From Acinetobacter sp. ANC 4173 (GTDB lineage: Bacteria > Pseudomonadota > Gammaproteobacteria > Pseudomonadales > Moraxellaceae): 64,000 nt of DNA. Positions 26,269-35,557 of the stretch are shown here, piece by piece; within the stretch, counting starts at the first letter, position 1, and every line of letters starts with the position of its first letter. The DNA lies in NCBI RefSeq assembly GCF_004331255.1, contig NZ_SJOF01000014.1, positions 31,263-95,262 of the forward strand. The letters run 5' to 3'. The notes beneath the pieces are model-generated. The model was given only the letters and a program-made list of their open reading frames with translations, had not been told where the DNA came from and searched no databases. Position numbers and translations under genes: made by a program.

Positions 26269-26727
26269 TTAAAATAAATTAAGTCCCGCACCTAGCACTA
26301 ACATTCCAGTCGCAAACAGCTCACCTACCACCAGTAAAACCATCGCTAAAGTCATCATCGCTCGCGGTAGAACCTTATTACCCAATTGATGCGGTACCTT
26401 AAATTGATTCGTTGTGTCTTTTAAATAACCATGCAAGACATAGCTCACTATTGATGCACTAAAGAAAATCAAATTAATAACCACAAAAATCAGATTCCAC
26501 ATTTCTGACCACATGGAAAATTCAGCAAGCACAGCCAAAATCAAACTTGCAGATGCATACAACAAACTACTTCTATGTGCGATGTCTACATAATAATGTG
26601 CTCTTGCCTGAGTAGAATGTCTAATCTGCCAGTATTTCCAAACCCCTGTTAACATACCCAACCATAAATACACCCCACTAAAAAGAATTGCCAATTTCAT
26701 TGCAATTGAAAAATGATCAAACACCAC
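26269..26727 (-). CDS. Hypothetical four-helix membrane protein
   Basis: A 152-residue protein with four hydrophobic segments (about residues 10-29, 53-70, 76-97 and 124-148). A conserved-looking His/Tyr-rich segment RAHYYVDIAHRSS lies between helices 1 and 2. I do not recognise the family with confidence. It converges on the small membrane protein gene and is divergent from the alpha/beta hydrolase gene 111 bp away. Confidence 0.7.
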   Translation of the reverse strand: MVFDHFSIAMKLAILFSGVYLWLGMLTGVWKYWQIRHSTQARAHYYVDIAHRSSLLYASASLILAVLAEFSMWSEMWNLIFVVINLIFFSASIVSYVLHGYLKDTTNQFKVPHQLGNKVLPRAMMTLAMVLLVVGELFATGMLVLGAGLNLF

Positions 26728-26838
26728 CCCTCCTTATCCTTCTTAAATATGAATTTTATGACTTCTAAGTCATACTTTTAACAAGTTTCTTTTTGGAACT
26801 TGGTTAAAGTAATCTAAAACAGCAAATACATAGTGCTT

Positions 26839-27702
26839 ATGAACACTCAACCTCAATCGATTCAAATACAATGTACTGATGGCTATCAATTAAGTGCAAA
26901 ATTCTATCAAAATCAAATAAATTCCGACAAAGCCTTCCCTATTCTGATTTGTCCTGCCACGGGAATCGTGAAAGAGTTTTATCACTCTTATGCAGAATGG
27001 CTAAATAGTCTCGGACATACTGTCATGTGTTTTGACTTTAGAGGAATTGGTGCTTCATTGCATGGCCCATTGCACCAATCTGAAGCAACCATTGTCGATT
27101 GGGGGCAATTAGATATTACCGCCGCAATTGATTGTCTGTTAGAACAAACTCAAGCCGAAAAAGTGATTCTCCTTGGCCATAGCGCAGGTGGACAACTCCT
27201 TGGTATTTCACCAAATTACAACAAAGTCGCTAAAATCATTGCTGTTGCGGGATCAACAGGTCATGTCCGCGGCTTAAAAGGTAAAACCAAATTCCTCGCC
27301 CCTATTATGTTTCATGTGGTTTTCCCAATTTCGAGTAAACTCAAAGGGTTTGGTGCCACCAAAATGATTGGAATGGGTGAAAACCTCCCCAAAAATGTTG
27401 CAAAACAATGGGCTGAATTTTGTGGGACACAAGGTTATGTGATGCATGCTGTCAAGAAACAACAACTCGCTGATTACCATAGCCAGATTACTTGCCCCAT
27501 TACTGCAATTTGGGCATCAGACGATGAAATTGCAACTCATCCCAATGTTCAAGCACTACTCGATCTTTATCCAAATGCTGCAACAGCTATGATTGAACTT
27601 AAGCCAAAGCAATTTCAACACAAAAGCATTGGTCATATGCAGATGTTCCGTAAGTCACATCGTAATATTTGGGGGTTAATTGAACAGCAACTTCACATCT
27701 AG
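26839..27702 (+). CDS. Alpha/beta-fold hydrolase
   Basis: A 287-residue hydrolase. The nucleophile elbow GHSAGGQ (GxSxG type) is near residue 117, the oxyanion region FDFRGIGAS lies upstream, an Asp follows in WASDDEIATH, and a His in HKSIGHMQMF completes a Ser-Asp-His triad. The ATG at 26839 begins MNTQPQSIQIQCTDGYQLSA; a GTG at 26833 is the only alternative. Substrate unknown; the N-terminal DGYQL pattern is common in esterases of the YheT/serine aminopeptidase type. Confidence 0.87.
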   Translation: MNTQPQSIQIQCTDGYQLSAKFYQNQINSDKAFPILICPATGIVKEFYHSYAEWLNSLGHTVMCFDFRGIGASLHGPLHQSEATIVDWGQLDITAAIDCLLEQTQAEKVILLGHSAGGQLLGISPNYNKVAKIIAVAGSTGHVRGLKGKTKFLAPIMFHVVFPISSKLKGFGATKMIGMGENLPKNVAKQWAEFCGTQGYVMHAVKKQQLADYHSQITCPITAIWASDDEIATHPNVQALLDLYPNAATAMIELKPKQFQHKSIGHMQMFRKSHRNIWGLIEQQLHI

Positions 27703-27756
27703 TTTTTCCATCAAATTGTATTTAATCTCCAATCTAGCTTGATGGCTTTTTATTTC

Positions 27757-27785
27757 AAAAAAACGCCCGATTATTCGGGCGTTTT
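27757..27785. terminator. Bidirectional terminator
   Basis: AACGCCCGA-TTAT-TCGGGCGTT with flanking A and T runs, between the hydrolase gene (plus) and the TerC/CorC gene (minus). Confidence 0.9.
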
Positions 27786-27799
27786 CATCATTATATGAC

Positions 27800-29332
27800 T
27801 TAGTGGCGATAAATGATTGTCACGAATTTTATGCGATTCTCATCTAATTCCGTAACTTCAAAATGCACACCTTGATAATCAAGCTGCGTGCCAACTCGGA
27901 CTTCACCTTGCGTTTTATCCAGAATCAGACCAGCTACACTCATATAACCTGCATCATCTTCCACCAAATCAAAAACACCGAGTTCAAGCTCAAGCTGGTA
28001 TAAATCCAACATGCCCGAAGCTTTCCATGTTTGATCATTAATTTTGACCAAGTCTAATTGCTCATCAGCATCAGGAAATTCACCTGCAATTGCTTCAAAA
28101 ACATCTAGCGGAGAAATTAAGCCTTTAACATTGGAAAATTCATCCGTGACCAAAACCAATGACCCTTTTGATGCTCTTAACGTATTAATGGCATCAATCA
28201 CCTTCATCTTTTCAAAGATAAAAATTGGACGCTGACGTTTAATCAGTGATTTTAACGCTTCTTCACCATCATCCAATACATCAAGCAATTCTTTGGCACG
28301 CACTACACTAATGACTTTATCCAAGCTGCCGCGGCAGACAGGGAATAAACTGTGCGGTACCGCAAGTACCTGTTCTCGAATTTTTTCAGGAGTATCATTT
28401 AAATCAACCCATGAAATCTGATTACGAGGCGTCATAATAGAAGCAACAGAACGCTCTGCCAGAGTCAATACTCCACCAATCATATAACGCTCTTCAGCTG
28501 CAAAGGCTTCCTGAGCTTCAATTTGCTCGGCGTCCATATGAGAAGGTTCAACTTTTCCACCCATTAGTTTTAAGATGGAATCTGCGGTACGATGACGCAA
28601 TGGAATCTTAGATTCATGTTTTGCCACATTACGCTTGGAATATTGATTAAAGGCTTCAATCAAAATTGCCACGCCAATACCCGAATAAATATAACCTTTT
28701 GGAATATGGAAACCAAATCCTTCCGCAATTAAGCTAATACCAATCAACAATAGGAAACTTAAACACAGAATAACAACTGTAGGGTGACGGTTTACAAAGT
28801 TAGTGAGTGGCTTAGAGGCAAATAACATTACAATGACTGCAATAGTTACCGCTGCCATCATCACGTAGATATTATCAACCATACCAATGGCAGTAATGAC
28901 CGAATCTAGAGAAAAGACCGCATCAAGTACAATAATTTGCGCAACGACTGCCCAGAAACTGGCATATACCACTGAAGATGTTGATTTAATTTCAGGTTTA
29001 CCTTCCATCTTCTCGTGCAACTCGGTCACAGCTTTATAGACCAAGAACAGTCCACCGAAGAGTAAGATTAAGTCACGCCCTGAGAAAGATAAATCGGCAA
29101 TTTGAATGAGTGGTTTGGTTAACGTAACCAACCACGAGATAACGGACAACAACCCCAAGCGCATAATCAATGCGAGAGAAAGACCAATAACGCGCGCTTT
29201 ATCGCGCTGCTCTGGTGGAAGTTTATCTGCCAAAATGGCAATAAAGACTAGGTTATCAATACCTAAAACAATTTCTAAAACAATTAGGGTAAGTAAGCCA
29301 ACCCAAATTCCTGGATCTAATAAGAATTCCAT
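27800..29332 (-). CDS. TerC-family membrane protein with CBS and CorC domains
   Basis: A 510-residue protein of the YoaE/YegH type. The TerC domain (residues about 1-215) has seven or so membrane segments with the acidic motifs [14 protein letters not shown] and [20 protein letters not shown]. It is followed by a CBS pair (about 285-415, beginning [16 protein letters not shown]) and a CorC/HlyC domain (about 430-508) found in metal efflux regulators. TerC proteins move Mn2+ or related metals, and CorC domains bind in Mg2+/Co2+ efflux proteins, so metal homeostasis is likely but the ion is not known. The ATG overlaps the stop of a leader ORF (TAATG) and its Shine-Dalgarno lies in a hairpin. 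Confidence 0.9.
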   Translation of the reverse strand: MEFLLDPGIWVGLLTLIVLEIVLGIDNLVFIAILADKLPPEQRDKARVIGLSLALIMRLGLLSVISWLVTLTKPLIQIADLSFSGRDLILLFGGLFLVYKAVTELHEKMEGKPEIKSTSSVVYASFWAVVAQIIVLDAVFSLDSVITAIGMVDNIYVMMAAVTIAVIVMLFASKPLTNFVNRHPTVVILCLSFLLLIGISLIAEGFGFHIPKGYIYSGIGVAILIEAFNQYSKRNVAKHESKIPLRHRTADSILKLMGGKVEPSHMDAEQIEAQEAFAAEERYMIGGVLTLAERSVASIMTPRNQISWVDLNDTPEKIREQVLAVPHSLFPVCRGSLDKVISVVRAKELLDVLDDGEEALKSLIKRQRPIFIFEKMKVIDAINTLRASKGSLVLVTDEFSNVKGLISPLDVFEAIAGEFPDADEQLDLVKINDQTWKASGMLDLYQLELELGVFDLVEDDAGYMSVAGLILDKTQGEVRVGTQLDYQGVHFEVTELDENRIKFVTIIYRH

Positions 29333-29400
29333 TATTGCTGCACCTCGATTAACTCAAGGCAAAATTTTAATAAGCTAGACCTGCACGGCGACGGATCCAT
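29332..29400 (-). CDS. Leader peptide of the TerC/CorC gene (22 codons)
   Basis: Frame of 22 codons beginning [12 protein letters not shown] and ending ELIEVQQ, then TAA. AGAGG (29407-29411) lies 6 bp before the ATG, a better site than that of the gene it precedes. Pro codons (CCG) at positions 3 and 5, an Asp at 2, Cys at 6 and 14, and the rare codons CCG, TCG and AGG are crowded at the start. The stop shares its last A with the ATG of the TerC/CorC gene. The DP-S-P start recalls the acidic/Pro-rich leader MgtL, which destabilises ribosomes at low Mg2+; that comparison is mine. Could also act only by coupling. Confidence 0.65.
   Translation of the reverse strand: MDPSPCRSSLLKFCLELIEVQQ
29343..29359 (-). 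promoter_or_regulatory. Hairpin sequestering the TerC/CorC Shine-Dalgarno
   Basis: In the transcript CCTTGA-GTTAA-TCGAGG folds into a 6-bp stem whose 3' arm holds GAGG, the only Shine-Dalgarno candidate of the TerC/CorC gene (10 nt before its ATG). The hairpin lies in the last third of the leader ORF, so a ribosome finishing the leader would open it. Confidence 0.55.
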
Positions 29401-29429
29401 GTAAAACCTCTTTTTAACAATAGATGGTT

Positions 29430-29458
29430 TTATTATGCATACTCTTTTTGCATTGTAA
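29430..29458 (-). promoter_or_regulatory. Promoter of the leader peptide and TerC/CorC gene
   Basis: Minus strand TTACAA (29453-29458), 17-bp spacer, TAATAA (29430-29435). The spacer contains the inverted pair TGCA/TATGCA, and the start would give a short leader before the 22-codon ORF. Confidence 0.5.
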
Positions 29459-29851
29459 TTACTTTTTTAATTTTTTTTACAAAATCAACTTATTAGATTT
29501 GATTTTCAAGAAAGATTAAAATATTATCCTTTGATACAATTTAAATACATTGACTAAGTTGATTGTAACAAAACAAAAAACTGAATAGTCATAAATGATT
29601 TAGCTCAACTTCCTCAAGGATTAATATTGAATTAAACTATTGATTTAATTAATTATTTATAATTTAAATATATCTTTTTCTTAGATTAATGTTTTAAATG
29701 ACAGAAATGTTTTGTAAACAAAGCCAGTTTTCAAAACATTTTTTTATACTAAAATGAAAAACTTATATGGAATATCAGTTTATTTATTACTCAATATGTA
29801 CGGTAAATGAATTGCCTATTCAACCCAGATTTATTTATAGGATTGGTTTCT

Positions 29852-29965
29852 ATGACAAAAGGAAAAGGATTGACCTTTTATCTACCCTTAATGTGCATTC
29901 TTAATTTGCACCAAAACCATACTCATTTAGACCTAGAGCAGTCATTTAAACTTCCTCAGGTATAA
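29852..29965 (+). CDS. Possible small ORF of 37 codons
   Basis: ATG preceded by AGGATTGG at 8-9 bp. The product starts MTKGKGLTFYLPLMCILNL and then becomes His/Leu rich (HQNHTHLDL), ending KLPQV. It has a short hydrophobic stretch and could be a small membrane-associated peptide, but codon evidence is thin. It is upstream of and co-directional with the MarR gene, 124 bp away. Confidence 0.3.
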   Translation: MTKGKGLTFYLPLMCILNLHQNHTHLDLEQSFKLPQV

Positions 29966-30089
29966 CTCGTCATCAAGTCACTTCAGATACACAAACTGTA
30001 TTTTGAAAATCTAATCACATTTATATTGCATAATGTGTCATGTTTCACATAAAATTAAGCAATATAAAAATAAATATCTGGAATCTCAT

Positions 30090-30554
30090 ATGACTAAAAA
30101 GTATGCGAAGTTTTTACCTACCACTGATGACTTCACCTTAGAAAACTTTCCTTTTTTTTGGATAACTCAGGTTTATTCACAACACGTGCAAAAGGTCGAT
30201 CAAGTCCTAAAAAAGTACGGCTTGGATAATTCTCGTCGTCGCATTTTACTTGCTTTAAAATCCAAACCGAATGCCAGCGTATCTGATCTTTCGGATATGG
30301 TCGTATCCAAAATGTCTACAACCACAAAGATTGTCTATCGTCTTAAAGATGAGGGCTTGGTTAACACCTATTCATGTGAAGATGATGCTCGTATAACACG
30401 GGTCATCCTTACTGAAAAGGGTAATGAAATGACACATAAAATCAATGATTTAACCAGTGCTGTACTTGAACAATCATTTGAAGGCTTAACCCCTTTACAG
30501 ATTGAAAAAATGATGGACAGCTTGAAGCATATTTTTAACAATCTTAATCGTTAA
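30090..30554 (+). CDS. MarR-family transcriptional regulator
   Basis: A 154-residue winged-helix regulator. Helices 1-2 (FWITQVYSQHVQKVDQVLKK), the recognition helix region (SVSDLSDMVVSKMSTTTKIV), and a wing with DDARITRVILTEKG are clear. The ATG at 30090 begins MTKKYAKFLPTTD and has GGA 8 bp upstream; the upstream extension in frame is not homologous. No divergent efflux or degradation gene is next to it, so the target and ligand are unknown. Confidence 0.9.
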   Translation: MTKKYAKFLPTTDDFTLENFPFFWITQVYSQHVQKVDQVLKKYGLDNSRRRILLALKSKPNASVSDLSDMVVSKMSTTTKIVYRLKDEGLVNTYSCEDDARITRVILTEKGNEMTHKINDLTSAVLEQSFEGLTPLQIEKMMDSLKHIFNNLNR

Positions 30555-30566
30555 TTTATAAAATAT

Positions 30567-30597
30567 AAAAGGGGTTCTAAATAGAAGCCCTTTTTAT
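30567..30597. terminator. Terminator between the MarR and SRAP genes
   Basis: AAAGGG and TTCT pair with AGAA and CCCTTT around one G-G mismatch, followed by T residues. The A-rich 5' flank would allow use from the other strand. Confidence 0.8.
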
Positions 30598-30599
30598 AT

Positions 30600-31268
30600 T
30601 TAGAAAAGATCAAACATATTCAACTGAGGTGTTGGCTTTTCTATTTTGGCTTTAGGTACATGTGAACACTCAAACTCTTCAACTGGAAATCCCTGCATAA
30701 ATTGAGTCATTTGATGTGGCTGTTTTAAATTTAGCCAATGATCAAGATGCTCATGCGGAATGACGACAATTGATCGTTTGACATCACCAGGTTCATGAAA
30801 CTCTTTCATCATAGGATGGTCTATGGCATCCATCGTCAGCATTGCTGCGGAACGAATAATTTCATTATTGATTTTGCAAATTTCATAAATTGCAGCAATA
30901 AAAAAGGCTTTGCCATCTTTACGCCGTACACCCCATCGTTGTGGTTTATTTTCAATATATTTACTTTCATAAAACTCAGTGACTGGAATTACACCGAACT
31001 TACATTTATAAGCCGCATCCTGAAAGCTTGGCTTCTCAAAAATAGTTTCATACCTAGCATTATAAGTACGCTTAGAGGTACTGACATCTTCAGCCCATTT
31101 CGGCACTAAACCAAATAATACTTCTCGCCACTCCAATCCATGTTCAGATTTAAACAATAACGGAGTTTTATAACTAGGATAAACCTCTTCCAGATATTCA
31201 AACGGAATTTGTGGCAAACCCAATTGCTGTAGTTGTGACAAGGTTAGAGGTTTAAAATTGGCACACAT
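30600..31268 (-). CDS. SRAP-family abasic-site DNA-protein crosslinking enzyme (YedK/HMCES type)
   Basis: A 222-residue SRAP protein. After Met removal the N-terminus is Cys2 (MCANFKPL), which forms a thiazolidine link with abasic sites in single-stranded DNA. The other active-site parts are NARYET (Asn), VTEFYE (Glu) and the His in the ALD/HPMM to EFHEPG region. The product shields abasic sites from nicking at forks. E. coli YedK is of equal length. The pseudogene upstream on the same strand is unrelated. Confidence 0.9.
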   Translation of the reverse strand: MCANFKPLTLSQLQQLGLPQIPFEYLEEVYPSYKTPLLFKSEHGLEWREVLFGLVPKWAEDVSTSKRTYNARYETIFEKPSFQDAAYKCKFGVIPVTEFYESKYIENKPQRWGVRRKDGKAFFIAAIYEICKINNEIIRSAAMLTMDAIDHPMMKEFHEPGDVKRSIVVIPHEHLDHWLNLKQPHQMTQFMQGFPVEEFECSHVPKAKIEKPTPQLNMFDLF

Positions 31269-31298
31269 TTATTGAATCCAATTGATGCTATCTTTCAT

Positions 31299-31709
31299 TT
31301 AACAATGAACCAGAATTCCCATTTCAGTCACAAAATAAGCAGTGGAATCCGCAACTTCAATATTATAGACATAATCACAGTAAGCTTGACCACCACAAGG
31401 GATGAGTTTTTCAATCATCTCACTATACAACTCAATAAGTTCCCTACCTTTGTCCTTATCCAAGTATAAACAATCTCTTTCATCTTGTTTTATTAAGGTT
31501 TCAGGTAATACGCCACAATGTCCAATAACCCTCGCTAGATAACACACATCATCCTGATCTAGTCAGATCGTTCTTGGGCGACCTAGACTAAAATCAACCA
31601 ATTCATAAGTATATCCATGTCGCAAATAGACCAAATCGTTCATTTTAGCCTGTTCAATCGCTACTAAATCTTATTCTGTATGTATCCATGTCCCTGCGAC
31701 AAAACCCAT
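31299..31709 (-). pseudogene. Decayed hypothetical gene with two in-frame stop codons
   Basis: One frame runs from the ATG at 31709 to the stop at 31299 and looks coding throughout, but is broken by TAA at 31671-31673 (after MGFVAGTWIHTE) and TGA at 31563-31565 (after LGRPRTI). The intact product would be about 136 residues, with segments NDLVYLRHGYTYELVDFSLG and CYLARVIGHCGVLPETLIKQ. The last 82 codons remain open from a GTG at 31547. No frameshift is needed to join the parts. The family is not recognised. Confidence 0.7.
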
Positions 31710-31741
31710 ATTCTTTTTGTTGTTACATTTTATAGATTCCT

Positions 31742-31777
31742 AAAAAACAAAGACCTTTCAAAATTGAAAGGTCTTTG
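31742..31777 (-). terminator. Terminator of glcB
   Basis: A 13-14 bp stem (AAAGACCTTTCAA and its complement) followed on the minus strand by TTTTTT. Confidence 0.9.
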
Positions 31778-31801
31778 TCAGATTCACGTAACTAATCGAA
31801 A

Positions 31802-33967
31802 TCAGTCACCTGTGTAACCTTTTAATTTCAAACGCGCAGCATGTAACAATGGTTCAGTATAACCAGAAGGCTGCACACCACCTTTGAAAATTAAATCAGA
31901 AGCGGCTTGGAAAGCGATATTGTTATCAAAGTCTGTTGCCATTGCTGTATACAATGGATCTTCAGCGTTTTGACCGTCTACAATTTTAGCCATGCGCTTC
32001 AAGACTTCTTCAACCTGCTCACGTGTTACGATACCGTGACGTAACCAGTTTGCAACGTGTTGTGAAGAAATACGTAATGTTGCACGATCTTCCATCAAAC
32101 CAACGTTGTTGATATCTGGAACTTTAGAACAACCTACACCTAAATCAACCCAACGAACCACATAACCCAAGATACCTTGACAGTTATTTTCAAGTTCATT
32201 GTTAATCTCTTCAGCCGACCAGTTAGTCTCTGGAGCAAAAGGAGGGGTTAACAAATCATCTAGAGAAAGCATTTGTTCAGCTTTCAATTGATCTTGACGT
32301 GATTTTACATTGACTTGATGGTAATGCATTGCATGTAGCGCAGCACCCGCTGGTGACGGCACCCAAGCACATGATGCACCAGCATTTGGATGTGCAGCTT
32401 TAGTCGCTAACATATCTTTCATACTGTCTGGCTTAGGCCACATGCCTTTACCAATTTGTGCCTTACCTTGCAAACCACACTCTAAACCAATTGCTACGTT
32501 ACGGTTTTCGTAAGCTGCAATCCATTTTTGTGTTTTTACTGCTTCTTTACGAACAACTGGTGCTGCTTCCATAGAAGTATGGATTTCATCGCCCGTACGG
32601 TCCATAAAACCAGTGTTAATAAAGATCGTACGGTCTTTAGCAGCCTCAATACAGTTTTTCAAGTTCACTGATGTACGACGCTCTTCGTCCATAATACCGA
32701 TTTTTAAAGACTTCGTTGGTAAGCCAATTGCTTGTTCTGCACGTTCAAACAATTCAACTGCAAATGCAACTTCTTCTGGACCATGCATTTTAGGTTTAAC
32801 GATATACATTGAGCCTTTACGAGAGTTCTTATTCTCATTTTGACCACGAATATCAGCAACACTCAGTAACGGTGTTACCAACGCGTCCATAATGCCTTCA
32901 AAAATTTCTTCGCCATCCACCAAAATAGCAGGGTTCGTCATTAAATGACCCACGTTACGAAGAAGCATTAACGAACGACCATGTAAAGTTGTCGTACCAC
33001 CAATCAAGTTTTTAATGGTACGGTCTTTATTTAATGTACGAGTAACCGTCTTGCCATTTTTCTCGATCGATTCTTGCAAATCACCTTTCATTAGGCCCAA
33101 CCAGTTACGGTAGCCTTCTACTTTTTCTTCTGCATCAACTGCTGCAACAGAATCCTCTAAATCCTGAATCGTTGTAATTGCGGCTTCAAGAACTAAATCT
33201 TTAACACCAGCAGCATCAGTTTTACCCACTGGGCTTGTTGCATCAACTTCAATAATGACATGTAAACCATTATTCAATAGAACAACTTCTGAAGGATTTG
33301 CTTCTTCACCATTAAAGCCAACAAATTGTGCTTCATGTGCCAAACCAGTTGTAGAACCATCTTTTAAAGTCACAACAAGTTTATTATTTTCCACTGCATA
33401 ACGTGTAGCGTCTGCATGTGAACCTTGTGCCAATGGGAAAGTTTCATTTAAGAAGTTTTTAGCAAATGCAATAACTTTATCACCACGTACAGGGTTATAG
33501 CCTTTACCTTTTTCTGCGCCACCTTCTTCAGAGATTACATCGAAGCCGTAAAGTGCATCGTATAAAGAACCCCAACGAGCGTTTGCTGCATTTAAGCAAT
33601 AACGTGCATTACGTACTGGCACAACCAACTGTGGACCTGCCAATAATGCAACTTCTTCATCAACATTTTCTGTGCTGATCTGGAAATCTTCTACTTCTGG
33701 TACCAAGTAGCCAATTTCTTTAAGGAAAGCTTTGTAAGCTTCTAATTCAAATGTGTTGTTGCGGTGCCATTCATCAATTTTAGCCTGTAGATCTTCACGC
33801 TTAGCTAAAAGCGCTTTATTTTTTGGGCTAAGATCGACAACAACTTGCTCAAAGTTTTTCCAGTATGTTTCACTGTCCAAACCAGAACCTGGTAAAGCTT
33901 CATTCTCGATGAAATCGTAAAGTTCTTTAGCAATCGCTAACTTACCCTTTTGAATACGTACAGTCAT
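31802..33967 (-). CDS. glcB: Malate synthase G
   Basis: A 721-residue single-chain malate synthase of the long G type (about 720 aa). The catalytic base Asp lies in [14 protein letters not shown], the TIM-barrel Glu in [14 protein letters not shown], and [18 protein letters not shown] is a family motif. It condenses glyoxylate with acetyl-CoA to malate for growth on C2 compounds. The start has CAGGAAAG upstream. It is monocistronic; aceA is not in this window, as is usual for Acinetobacter. Confidence 0.97.
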   Translation of the reverse strand: MTVRIQKGKLAIAKELYDFIENEALPGSGLDSETYWKNFEQVVVDLSPKNKALLAKREDLQAKIDEWHRNNTFELEAYKAFLKEIGYLVPEVEDFQISTENVDEEVALLAGPQLVVPVRNARYCLNAANARWGSLYDALYGFDVISEEGGAEKGKGYNPVRGDKVIAFAKNFLNETFPLAQGSHADATRYAVENNKLVVTLKDGSTTGLAHEAQFVGFNGEEANPSEVVLLNNGLHVIIEVDATSPVGKTDAAGVKDLVLEAAITTIQDLEDSVAAVDAEEKVEGYRNWLGLMKGDLQESIEKNGKTVTRTLNKDRTIKNLIGGTTTLHGRSLMLLRNVGHLMTNPAILVDGEEIFEGIMDALVTPLLSVADIRGQNENKNSRKGSMYIVKPKMHGPEEVAFAVELFERAEQAIGLPTKSLKIGIMDEERRTSVNLKNCIEAAKDRTIFINTGFMDRTGDEIHTSMEAAPVVRKEAVKTQKWIAAYENRNVAIGLECGLQGKAQIGKGMWPKPDSMKDMLATKAAHPNAGASCAWVPSPAGAALHAMHYHQVNVKSRQDQLKAEQMLSLDDLLTPPFAPETNWSAEEINNELENNCQGILGYVVRWVDLGVGCSKVPDINNVGLMEDRATLRISSQHVANWLRHGIVTREQVEEVLKRMAKIVDGQNAEDPLYTAMATDFDNNIAFQAASDLIFKGGVQPSGYTEPLLHAARLKLKGYTGD

Positions 33968-34327
33968 TGTCTTTCCTGATATTGCTACTTTTTATAACAA
34001 GAGATTCTAGTATACCTATTTATACTTTGCTGAATACGAATATCACATTCCTAAATAGTAAGCATTTTCTGCTCAATAAATATTGACATCATCAAATAAA
34101 ATTCTACTTAGTCTGCATTATCACTTTCATGAATACTCTTTTTATAGTGTATTAAGTTTTTGGAATGCCGAAATTAGACTTAAGTTCAGAATTGCCTTGA
34201 ACATCTTCCATTTCGTGAATTTTTACTTGTTTTTAGGTCTTCACATTTCCCTATACAAGAAAAAATGTCGATTCAACATACAATACTTTTGCCCATAAAA
34301 AAACGCCAATTCATGGCGTTTTTTTGT
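33968..34327. other. Intergenic region between glcB and zapE (360 bp)
   Basis: AT-rich; it holds the glcB promoter on the right of that gene and the zapE terminator at its far end. A plus-strand 71-codon frame (34083-34298) has no ribosome binding site and runs into the terminator. On the minus strand a 19-codon stretch around 34150-34210 (MEDVQGNSELKSNFGIPKT) has a protein-like composition, perhaps chance. Confidence 0.45.
34297..34325. terminator. Terminator of zapE (bidirectional)
   Basis: AACGCCA-ATTCA-TGGCGTT with long A and T runs on the two sides. Confidence 0.88.
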
Positions 34328-35476
34328 TTATTCGTTAAAATCTTTGGCGGATTTCTCGATTAAACGATGCTCAGAGTGCAAATAATCATCCGATTGCATT
34401 TCCAGCAAGCGTGAACGCGTCCGTTCAATTTCAAATGCCAATTTGTCACCTTGATAAATATCAATGATCGTGTCTTCCGAAGTCAGCAACAATTTGACTC
34501 CACGGTCATAAAACTCATCAACCAGATAAATGAACCGGCGCGTACCTTCCGACAGATAATCGGTTAAATGCGGAACATTACTCACCAGTACAGTGTTATA
34601 AATATTCGCAATTTCAATAAAGTCGGCTGGGCTACGAGGTTTCAAGCACAGTTCAGAAAACTCACACCACAATACATCCTCAGTATGACCAATAGTTTCC
34701 ACCAGACGATTATTGATTACAATTGGTTCTTGCGACTGATGCTGAGTTTGGGTCAATGCCGTAAAGCGCTGAGCAATCCAAAGTTTATGGTCATGCGTTA
34801 ATGGATGTTTAAACAATTGCGCTTGCTTTAATACGCGCAAACGGTAGTCTACACCCGCATCTACATTCAAAATGACACAATTCTTCTTAACCATCTCAAT
34901 GGTAGGGATAAAGCGGTCACGATGAATACCATTTTTATAAAGACCATCTGGCGCAATATTTGATGTTGCTATCAAAGTAATTCCGCGATTGAATAATTTC
35001 TGGAATAACTCACTCAGAATCATTGCATCCGTAACATTAGTCACAAAGAATTCATCAAAACAGATAATTACTGCTTCTTTATAAATTTGATCTGCGACCG
35101 CATCTAAAGGATTGCGCTGACCAGACAATTTATTGAGCTCACGATGCACATGTTGCATAAAGTGATGAAAATGCATGCGTGTTTTACGACGGAATGGAAT
35201 CGAATCATAAAACTGGTCCATCAACCAAGTTTTACCTCGACCCACACCACCCCACATATAAACACCTTGTGGAGATGTCTGACGACGGAAGCGACGAAAT
35301 GCTTTCTTTGATGCTTTATAGCGTTGAATCAGTTCTTGCCAAACACGATCTAACTCGTGCACGGCCTGTGCTTGAGCTTCATCAGGCATAAATTGACCCG
35401 AAGCTAAGGCTTGCGCATAACGTTCAGCTGGTGATAAAGGAGCAAAGGCGGTGCTGTGAAGATTTAAATCCGACAT
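34328..35476 (-). CDS. zapE: Cell division protein ZapE (AFG1-like ATPase)
   Basis: A 382-residue AAA+ ATPase. Walker A is GGVGRGKTWLMD near residue 75, Walker B VIICFDEFFVTN, and sensor-like ATSN follows in TLIATSNIAPDGLY. ZapE acts at the division septum late in constriction and destabilises FtsZ polymers. The ATG at 35476 (MSDLNLHSTAF) is preferred over an upstream frame that contains a hydrophobic stretch unlike the family. Confidence 0.93.
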   Translation of the reverse strand: MSDLNLHSTAFAPLSPAERYAQALASGQFMPDEAQAQAVHELDRVWQELIQRYKASKKAFRRFRRQTSPQGVYMWGGVGRGKTWLMDQFYDSIPFRRKTRMHFHHFMQHVHRELNKLSGQRNPLDAVADQIYKEAVIICFDEFFVTNVTDAMILSELFQKLFNRGITLIATSNIAPDGLYKNGIHRDRFIPTIEMVKKNCVILNVDAGVDYRLRVLKQAQLFKHPLTHDHKLWIAQRFTALTQTQHQSQEPIVINNRLVETIGHTEDVLWCEFSELCLKPRSPADFIEIANIYNTVLVSNVPHLTDYLSEGTRRFIYLVDEFYDRGVKLLLTSEDTIIDIYQGDKLAFEIERTRSRLLEMQSDDYLHSEHRLIEKSAKDFNE

Positions 35477-35557
35477 ATCTTGATTACTATTTTGGTCTGA
35501 CGAAAGTATAACGAAAATTAGAGAACAATAAATAAAACTTTGGCATGAGTCCAAGCA

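Larger units (their letters stand above)
29401..30089. other. Long AT-rich intergenic region (689 bp)
   Basis: Apart from the promoter and ribosome binding site of the leader ORF it is very AT-rich. On the plus strand there is one weakly supported 37-codon ORF (29852-29965) and, before it, an 18-codon frame without a ribosome binding site. The MarR promoter presumably lies in the last 100 bp. No RNA gene recognised. Confidence 0.5.

Noticed and set aside
29333..29460. yybP-ykoY (manganese) riboswitch before the TerC-family gene
   Set aside because: TerC genes often have this element, but the conserved loops were not found; the region is explained by a leader ORF.
30037..30053. parS-like TGTTTCAC near the MarR gene
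   Set aside because: Only one half matches the parS palindrome TGTTTCACGTGAAACA; the second half is unrelated.
30795..31109. 104-codon plus-strand frame opposite the SRAP gene
   Set aside because: It is a shadow of the well-supported SRAP gene; no ribosome binding site or recognisable motif.
34083..34298. Plus-strand 71-codon frame between glcB and zapE
   Set aside because: No ribosome binding site, odd composition rich in Phe, Tyr and His, and it runs into the zapE terminator region.
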